Made by a program: the position numbers and the translations under genes
Part shown: positions 56,701 to 64,000 of the stretch, piece by piece
Layout of the letters: each line of letters opens with the position of its first letter
Position numbering within the stretch: position 1 is the first letter of the stretch
The notes under the pieces: generated by a model
Told to the model about the DNA's origin: nothing
Database searches by the model: none
What the model saw: only the letters and a program-made list of their open reading frames with translations
Source: Mortierella alpina
Lineage: Eukaryota > Mortierellomycota > Mortierellomycetes > Mortierellales > Mortierellaceae
Direction: 5' to 3'
Assembly: GCA_029449245.1 (NCBI GenBank)
Contig: JANATF010000019.1
Location: 1 to 64,000, forward strand
Length of the DNA: 64,000 nt

Positions 56701-59700
56701 GCGGAGCTAGGGGGCGCACGGTGTGCTTCGCTGACATCGCTCGATGCTCTGGAGGCATTCGAAATAGCACGACTGAGTCTCTTGGCAGGCTTGGACTCGA
56801 ATGGGCCTCGGGGGTCGAGGACCAGCTTCGCGTCGACCTCGTGAACAGAGACACCGGCGTTCTGAGCAGTGAAGATGAACTGGTGGACTGCCTGGGCAAC
56901 ATCGTTGGCATCGGCAAGCATTTTTGTCACAGCTCCATCTGCAGGCCAGACGCCCGAGGCCATTTTGGCGGAGAGCACCAGCTTGGAGAGGGCGGCCATG
57001 ATTTGGCGATGGTGCAGCTTGAGCCCGCGATGCATGCGAATTGGCGCTGAATCCTTGTCCACCGTTCCTGAGGCATAGAGCATGACACGGATCGCCTCGA
57101 CAATCTGGGTGGCCTGAGTCTGGTAGTAAGCCTTGTAGCCGTTCTCGGCCGAGTGGAGCAGGTTCTGGAGTGCGCCGGTGGTGTGGTCCGCTAGGGTCTC
57201 CCAAGTAGGCTCTGGATCGAAGGGGTTGGAGACGCCGGGGAGGGGCGGGAGTGCGGGCGAGAGTGCGTCTAGGGCCGGAGTAGAGGAGGTCGAGGGTTTG
57301 CGGAGACTTGTGAGCGCAGTGTCTGGCCCTGGCGATAACGGAGAGCCTGCTCGGGTCTGAGGCCGGGCGCGAGGGCGTGCAAGAGGCAGGAGAACAAGCG
57401 CGAGACACGGTGTTAGTGAGTGTGAAACGGAGATACCTCGCGATTAAAAAAAACAAAAAAGAGGGGAGTAGGGTACCAAGCCTCGCGTACACGACTATTC
57501 CGCATGTTCATATCTCTCTTTCATCTCCCTCTGTCCATCGCCAATGTCTCTCTGCCCTCCCACGGCTTAGACATATGAACTCCTATAGACTCGCATTATT
57601 AATGGGAATGCCGAGAACAACGAGGACAGAACCGCTCTTTTTTTTTTTTTTTTTTTTTTTTTGGTCTTTTGAGCATGGCCAGGGCAGGCTCAAAAGTGAC
57701 ACCATGTCTCATGTGTACCAGCTACGGGATATGGCTGCCCATGGGACGAGCGGACCAAGGGGACGAGAGAGCGGAGCGACGAATTCGTCTCTCGCTACAC
57801 ACGCACAGAACATGGGTACGATCCTCCAAAGGATATTTTGCATATGGGTGGGGGACATGCATGCACAGCCAAATGCCATGCACTAGGGATATTGCAGTAA
57901 CACCCGCGGTACGAAAACAGACACCCTTGCGAGCGGTGTCTGCAGAGGGGAATAATCAAATAATCAACAAGGCAGAGGTAATTCTAAAGGCACATGGCAG
58001 CGCACACGCATCGCCAGGCTGGGCGAGAAAAAAAAACAACAACGCCCCTCCGTTGTTCCTTACGCTCCCGAAACACGTTCCTCCAGCTCACCGGTGAAAC
58101 GACTTGGAACATGCAAAAGTAGAACAAAACAGCAGTAACCCAGCTGGACTCGAGACGCCTGTACAGTACATGGTACCATATACGTCTCCCAAGCTCAAAA
58201 GGTATTAATAAAAAAAGAACCGTGCTACTGCGACACCAGGCTCCCCTGCTGATGATGAATGTTGCCTCCCTTGCCCCTTATCCAACGGTCGCTGCCATCA
58301 GCACTCTCCATGGTAAGGTCGATGCCACGTCAAGCACTCCACTACCGATGGGACGGGAAAGGATGGGATCGATGCGCGATATGCCTCCCACTGAGCAATT
58401 GAAGAATAGACAGCAAAACTTTCTTTGTCCTCTTGTGAGCAGTGAAGAACAAAAAAAAACATTAAATAAAAAGGGCTCATGCGATCTTCGCTCCCTCTGG
58501 CATGGGACCCCGCACCTCGCTCCAGCCCACAATTCAACCCTTCCCGTCGACCTGATGTGCCATCATTTCCACTTGCTCCTGCTCAGAACTCTTAACCGTA
58601 AAATTATAAAGTAAAAGGCTCCTTACCGGAATCGCCGAGGTTTGCCAGGAACTGGGTCGCGTTGACCATCCCTGGCTTTCCGTGTCTGTGAGTTCATGCA
58701 ATGTGCCAGAGGTCCTGATGTTGAGGCTAATCCGTTCTTGCGCTGCAGGGGCGTTATCTGTTGCCTGCGCATCGGTGGTCCAAACATTGCTGTTTTCGTT
58801 GGAGTCATTCTGCTGAACACTGCTGTCAGCATCTATCAAATCGTAAAAGGAAAAACACAAGAAAGGGGGAGGGGAGGTGGTTCGTAGGTGAGTGAGTGGG
58901 ATGGCGAAATTGGAAGAACTCTTTTAACCATCGGATCATATTGCGCTCGTTGCACCATCGTCGCGTTAGACTCGGGTGTGAGCGTTTTCGCAAACATGGA
59001 TATGGAGTACATACCGGAGTCACTTGGGTGAAACTGATCGCGGGCAGCTTCCTCTTCATCGGTTGCGCCCTCCTTGGGATTTGCAGGCGCAGGAATGGAC
59101 CAAGACGAGTCTCCTGTGCGGGTATTGAAGTAGAAGACCTGGCCATCGGGCGTTGTCTGGGGCAGCCAAAGGTCGTCGTGTGTCTATTCAGAGCATGGGG
59201 CACCCGACCCAAAAAGTACAGCGAGTTAGCAATACGCTCAAGAATATAAACCACACCCCTTGCCACTCTCTTGTCGACACTCATGCATGGACCCATATGC
59301 TGATCATTCAAGGTCCGGCGTGATAGCCAGAGTTGCCGTTTGATCTGGTACGCTGATGCCAAAGACTGCGAAGAAGTGCGAGCGTGGGCGTCGAAAAAGA
59401 ATGATACGGGGGGGGGGGACAGTACAGGGGGCATGGGGGGCATGGGGAGGCATGATCATGGGGCGAAGTGGGGGTATGGGACCGAGCGGATGTCTCCAGT
59501 CTTATCCTATCGAGCATGCTTACCACCTCATCCTCACTGGCACCCTCGGAGCCTGAATCGAGCTCGTCTTGGGCTACATCCTCGACATAGTTGGATGGGA
59601 ACCAGCCACGGTCGTCGTGGCAATAGCCATACCACCAACCTGATTCGAGCTGGGTGAGGACTTGGATCAGCTCGTCTTTTTGGAACGAAAGTGAGGTTGG

Positions 59701-59745
59701 GTCTTCTGACGAGAAGGGATAGAGAGCTCGGACAACGACAAACGG

Positions 59746-59785
<40 letters not shown>

Positions 59786-59957
59786 AGGTCGTGGTCGAGG
59801 TCGTTGTCTTGTTCAGAGGTCTCTCGCTGCTGTGACGGTGGGCGTTGTTCTAGAGGGTGTCTGTGCAGAGATTGTTCTTGAGCTTGTTGTAGGAGTTGTT
59901 GTTGTTGTGCGTGCAGCAGTGATTGTTCTTGCTGCAAGGAATGTTGGTGCTGCTGCC

Positions 59958-59988
<31 letters not shown>

Positions 59989-60138
59989 CTGTTGCTGTAG
60001 TGCTGGTGGTAGTGGTGGTGAGGGCTGCTGTTGCTGGTGGTGGTGTGGTGGTGGTGACTCCTCGTGCTGTTGCTGTTGCTGCTGCTGCTGTTGCTGCTGC
60101 TGCTGTTGCTGCTGCTGCTGTGCATAGGAGGACTCCAT
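53730..60138 (-). CDS. SH3-WW-RasGEF guanine nucleotide exchange factor (Cdc25-related)
   Basis: Six exons (60138-59524, 59183-59015, 58832-58627, 57356-54990, 54859-54396, 53784-53730) join in phase to 1291 residues. Order: polyQ tracts (about 7-25, 49-61), an Asp run (about 122-131), SH3 (about 133-188; ALYPFSSEDPTSLSFQKDEL, GWWYGYCHDDRGWFPSNYV), WW domain (about 209-236; PDGQVFYFNTRTGDSSWSIP), disordered spacer, RasGEF_N (about 865-995; RGGTLPALVERL) and RasGEF catalytic domain (about 1030-1275; LDPLELARQLTIMEASYYNK, NPPCVPFVGVYLTDLVMIQD, DNHINFYKRV). The C-terminus EEKMTRLLAKAGFM comes from a 55-bp last exon. It should load GTP on Ras. SH3-RasGEF is normal for fungal Cdc25; the added WW and polyQ are notable. 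Introns 3 (1270 bp) and 5 (611 bp) are long for this locus. Confidence 0.92.
57357..58626 (-). other. Long intron 3 of the Ras GEF gene
   Basis: The 1270 bp between the exon ending ATTCCG|GTAAGG and the exon opening after GGCCTCAG contain a T24-25 run (57638-57662) and no convincing exon on either strand. It is several times longer than typical introns here. An unrecognised small exon or an alternative promoter inside it cannot be excluded. Confidence 0.6.
59991..60125 (-). repeat. CAG/CTG trinucleotide tract encoding polyglutamine
   Basis: Nearly continuous CTG/TTG codon-complement repeats (minus CAG/CAA) encode Gln near the Ras GEF N-terminus, with a second tract at about 59955-60000. A separate GTC run (59750-59777) encodes poly-Asp. 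Such tracts are prone to length change. Confidence 0.85.
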
Positions 60139-61393
60139 GGGGCTTGACACGGTGGCAAAGGCTACTGCGTAGGGAATAATGGATCAGGGATCAGCAGAGC
60201 GAGAGATGAGAGAGAGAGAGAGAACGAGTGCGTCAAAGCGGGTGCTGGAGAGAAGGCAAGCAAGGCAAGGCAAGGCAAGGAAGGCAAGCAAGGCAAGGCA
60301 AGGCAAGGAAGGCAAGGAAGGCAAGGACGGCAAGGAAGGGTGGTGGCGTGTGGGATGGATTATGCTGTGGAAGCGTGTCTTGAGTGTCTGCTGGGTGATG
60401 GACAATGCGGTCGAGAGAGAGAGGAAACAGACACAGCAGAAGGGTGCAAGCAAAACACAAAAGGGGAGGGAGGGGGAGGACGAGTGGGTGGGTGACGGAA
60501 GCAGAAGCAGAAGAAGAAAAAGAAGAAGAAAAAGAAGAAGCAGAAGAAGGGAAGGGGAAGAAGAGAGAGAGAAGAGAGAGAAGAGAGAGAGAGACAGAGT
60601 GGAGTGGAGCTAAAATATAAAATATATATTCAAATACACATACACACACACGCACACACACACACACATACACCTTTACGTTGGCCAGTACCACCTGCTA
60701 TTGTAAAGAACGGACAGAAACACCCTTCCTGCTATCGTGTATTAATGGCCGACGAAACGAACCACATCCCGCAAGGCCCAGTCCCCCCCCCCTAGTACAC
60801 ATGTACACACAGTGCACAGAGTCGTCGTCCGAGTGCATCCGCCCATCCCCTTCGCCACATCTCCCCTTCGCCATCGCATTCAGCTCTGCGGGTGTGGATC
60901 ACGTTGCACAGTGGAACCCAGCGCAAGAAAGCCCCAGCCGGACCATCACGTGCGCTTGGACCCCCCCATAACGCGAGCTCGTCGCGTGAAGGCTGTGTCA
61001 TTCTGCATGCATGGGTGGCACGGGGAATGCAAGCGACCAAACAACGACTGAGGCAGCGACGGATGGATGCAATGCTGCTGAGTCCGCAATGAGCATGCAC
61101 CATGAGGTCATGGCGATGGATTCCCCCTTGCCTCGTCTCTTTCTCCTCTGCCGCCCCCTTTCCGCGTCTCCTCGCCCCTCCACCCGCTGACTCTCTACCA
61201 AGGACACGCACACGCCTGCAGCACACCCAGACACGCCGTCTGTCCGAGTCTCTTTCCTCTTTCCACTTTCCACAGTTCCTCTTTCCTCTTTTCTGCTTCC
61301 GCTCTTTTCTTTTGTCTCTCGTCCTCCTCCATTCCTCTTTGTCTTCTTCTTCTTCCCCCCGTCTCCCTGCCTCTGCTCATTGGTCTCCATCCC
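60139..61393. promoter_or_regulatory. Divergent upstream region, Ras GEF / F-box gene
   Basis: 1255 bp between divergent starts. It holds a GGCAA-type p5 minisatellite (60253-60345), GA/AGA-rich sequence (60500-60600), a CACACA run (60640-60670), then CT-rich sequence (61130-61380) leading into the F-box gene start. Confidence 0.55.
60253..60345. repeat. Pentanucleotide minisatellite (AAGGC)n
   Basis: AAGGC/AAGCAAGGC units repeat about 18 times with occasional GGAAGGC spacers, forming higher-order blocks of about 35 bp. Confidence 0.85.
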
Positions 61394-62886
61394 ATGCCGG
61401 GGCCAATGACTCTGCCGCATCCTCCATCTCAGCAGCAGAATCCCTACCCGCAGCGGCTCCTTGGACGCCCATTGCTTCTGGTGCAGGCCCAGCAGACAAC
61501 CACCGCAGCCACCCTGCCACAAACCAAGCACGCGGTACCCCAGCGCTCGCTCACCGCCTATCTGTCTCTGCTCTCAGCCAGAAACCGTTCGCCGTGGGCC
61601 TTCAGTGAGCCTGAAACACGCTGCTCTCACAGCGCGTATCTCTCGCAACACCACCAGCAGCACCAGCCCGTCGTCATGGTGCTGCCCGACATTCACCTCT
61701 GCTCTGTCGAGCATCCAGCCCCCGTCCCCCTGTCCACAGACACAGTCGCTCACAACCACCTGGACCCTGGATCCTCACATCCCGCTGCCCTGATCAGGTC
61801 CCGCCACGGATCCGTCTCCTCGCCATGCATACCCACCCTTGCAGCGCAGCGCATGATCGTGTCTCATCCACAACCACTTCAACAACAACAACAACAACAA
61901 CAACAACAACTGGAGGCGGGAACCGCAGCTGTGGCTAATCCACACCTACTAGGAGCCAAAAAATCAGCCTTGGGATTAGTCACAAGGGCAGTAGGCTTTG
62001 GTCAGCATAGGATGGCGACGACAACGACCACGCACGCATCGGATCTGTTCTCCAGTAGACGTCTCCCTGCGAAAAAGAGCATCGCATCTGAGCTCGCCAA
62101 CGAGCTCCTTACGCTCATCTTCAGAAACCTGATGGACCGCAAGAGCATCCTCAACTGCAGCCTCGTCTCTCCTCACTGGCATGGTCCTGCGAGGATCGAG
62201 CTGGCCAGGATCACCCAGGACATGCCCTTTAACGGACAAGGACTCGTCCATGCGATTAGGTAAATCTCCAGAAGAAGACTTTTTTGCGAGCGTGATCAAA
62301 TAGGCTTTAAACATAGTTTAAACCTGTCCATTTCACTGTTGCTGATGTTGTTGTTGTTATTGTTGCTGATAATGGCGCTATTGTAGGACGCGATTTGCAG
62401 CCGACACGTTCCCATTCTTATCCATGGCGCTATTTGACAAACTGGTGTGCAATCTGTCCGAGCTCTACTATCATTCCAACCCAGAGACAAAAGAAATTTT
62501 TGCACCTGCCAGCGCTCCCGACATGCTCTACCACCTGTTCTGGACTTTTCTCTTTATCGACCAGGATTTCCGCAACCCTAGGGCACGGTCCAAGGTCACT
62601 TGCAATTACTTTGTGCGCCTGCTTCAAAAGGAATGTGGATATCCTCGAGAGCACTTTGACAAGAAGGTTCTCAAAGTAAGCAACATCACTGGCCTGGAAA
62701 ATGAGATTCATACACTTTTTCAACCCTAATTTGCGAGGCATGACAGCAATGATTAACACCCTTGTCAATGCGGTAGAGAATCTATGAAGATATTCTATCC
62801 CAGCCCCTTCTACCAGCACCACATCTGATTCGGGCACTACAGGAGACTGAAAGACCGTTGACAGGAGAAGATACGGGGACAGTGGT

Positions 62887-62917
<31 letters not shown>

Positions 62918-63586
62918 TGGTCTTCAAGGCCGCGTCTGCACCGGCGGCAAACTTCTCTTAGGAACCTGGCCAATGCACGAACGCTGGGCGAGTCCTTTAA
63001 GCGCGTCCGGCGGTGGTGGAAGAGCATTCGCGACGAAGGCGAACAGAATTCTGCTTCTTGGGTTTCGGACACAGACACAACCTCACCATCACCAGTCCCA
63101 GTACCAATACCAGTACCAGCAGTATCAGGACCGACACCAATACCAACACCAACAACCATACCGGAACCTACTTCCAGTCTCCACCAGCATTCACTCGCCA
63201 TTGCATTCTCCACCTCGCAGCCCGCGTTCGCTGCCCCAACCACACTTATCCACCCAGATCCCAGAGGACCCTTACACTCCAGTACACCATCACTCCCACA
63301 AGAGAACCTGGCCGTCAATCGGTCAATGCGACCGCTCTTTGGAACAAAATCCGATCTGACACTGGAAAGGTCCACGATGAGCAGGAGCACAGGATCGACG
63401 GGCACGATCCTGAGCGAGGGCTTCACCAGTGTACCTCACGGCTGGCATCTCGAGGGCGATGGACTGGACAGGGTTGTCCAGTTCCCAAAGTCATCCAAAC
63501 CCAGCGCACTTGGCTCACAGCACCATATTTTACAATACGCGACATTGATGCACGACATGGACCTTGAAGCCGATACTGGTATATAA
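61394..63586 (+). CDS. F-box domain protein
   Basis: Three exons (61394-62259, 62396-62675, 62777-63586) join in phase to 651 residues. Residues 1-225 are low-complexity with a Q10 tract. An F-box-like motif spans about 228-268 (ELANELLTLIFRNLMDRKSI, CSLVSPHWH). The next block (about 285-385) is well structured in appearance: FLSMALFDKLVCNLSELYYH, PDMLYHLFWTFLFIDQDFRN and YFVRLLQKECGYP. The C-terminal 270 residues are disordered, with a GTGTGTGTG repeat and alternating PVPVPIPVP. F-box proteins link substrates to SCF ubiquitin ligases; the substrate is unknown. The start ATG is the first in frame (MPGPM); a second lies four codons later. Confidence 0.8.
62882..62920 (+). repeat. 6-bp coding minisatellite (GGGACA)n
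   Basis: About six GGGACA units inside exon 3 of the F-box gene encode Gly-Thr repeats. Confidence 0.85.
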
Positions 63587-63870
63587 ACCTACTGGGTCAT
63601 ATCTTTTTTCGCAACATCATTTTTTTTTCTTGTAAGCCGAAGCATGTGTAAGGTATGGTCTCTATAGCAACGATAACGGACGATGATAATGTGAATGACA
63701 GAGAAGAGGGTAGTGAGTAGCCTTTATACTTATTTACAATGCCGCCCGTGCAGCGTGAGTGGAGAGGGAGGAGACAAACTGGTCCAAAAAAAAAAAACCT
63801 CTGATCCAGCGCTTGATATAAAAAAATATGTCTGAAAGGAAGACGACAAAGAGATCTATTTACATTTGAC

Positions 63871-64000
63871 TAGCACATTAATGTCTCCAGCATGTCCGAT
63901 CCGTCCGCGATAAAAAACGTCTCGACATCGCCTTGTCCTCGCTCGAAATCAAACGCCATGACCAACAACGGCGCTGGACTCTCGAAACGCGTGTCCTTGT
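63871..64000 (-). CDS. 3' end of a minus-strand gene cut by the window edge
   Basis: From the right edge, a minus-strand frame reads 42 sense codons to TAG at 63873-63871. It includes SPAPLLVMAFDFERGQGDVE and ends DMLETLMC. Codon choice and lack of stops look coding. No family could be assigned from this fragment; the 5' part lies beyond the window. Confidence 0.55.

Noticed and set aside
58849-59015. Reading through the Ras GEF WW exon past 59015 to the stop near 58850
   Set aside because: The frame is open, but splicing at CCG|GTATGT to GATAG|ATGCTG keeps phase and links to the next coding exon, which a stop would preclude.
59691-60179. 162-codon + strand Val/Ala/Arg-rich frame
   Set aside because: Antisense of the CAG/GAC repeats and SH3 exon of the Ras GEF; composition comes from the repeats.

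Overview
The window is the left end of a fungal chromosome. It opens with a C-strand telomere array (about 29 copies of CCCTAAAAAA). About 13 kb of repeat-rich subtelomere follows, and then a gene-dense, intron-rich core. Introns are mostly 60-250 bp with GTAAGT/GTATGT donors, intergenic gaps are short, and the proteins are clearly fungal (SPT2, TFIIA-gamma, a chromovirus, PIP5K, a Cdc25-type Ras GEF). The intron density together with a GT17 glycosyltransferase, MFSD5, elongin A and an aftiphilin-like protein suggests an early-diverging filamentous fungus such as Mortierellomycota/Mucoromycota. That placement is inference; no marker here settles it.

Subtelomere (1-13.2 kb): telomere; about 111-bp tandem repeats (490-870); a coding-like segment split by a complete, apparently very young Ty3/gypsy chromovirus (2207-9030, identical 484-bp LTRs, CTCTG target duplication, one 1895-codon gag-pol frame ending in a chromodomain); an 85-bp tandem array; a multi-exon orphan gene (10096-11000); a 10-bp tandem array; and about 2 kb with no recognisable gene.

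Core (13.2-64 kb): (-) GT17 glycosyltransferase; (+) PQ-loop vacuolar/lysosomal cationic amino acid transporter; (-) PRPP synthetase, head-to-head with (+) TFIIA-gamma; (+) VAMP7-type R-SNARE; (-) CCT2; (-) PIP5K; (-) TAF10, head-to-head with (+) elongin A; (-) small PPPPY membrane protein; (+) SPT2; (+) aftiphilin/Laa2-like protein; (-) membrane/FN3/coiled-coil protein, head-to-head with (+) POP4; (-) CaM kinase; (-) MFSD5-type transporter; (-) small mitochondrial-looking membrane protein; (-) SH3-WW-RasGEF; (+) F-box protein; and the 3' end of a (-) gene cut by the window edge. Gene models were built by joining exons by eye at splice sites. Reading phase was checked across every stated junction, so internal junctions are good while some first exons remain uncertain.

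Functionally the core is housekeeping. Five genes serve RNA polymerase II or chromatin (TFIIA-gamma, TAF10, elongin A, SPT2) or RNA processing (POP4). Three serve membrane traffic or lipid signalling (R-SNARE, PIP5K, aftiphilin-like). Two are signalling regulators (CaM kinase, Ras GEF). The most unusual signals are the telomere motif, the young chromovirus with no evident tRNA primer site, the very small exons and GC-AG introns, and several unusual domain architectures.
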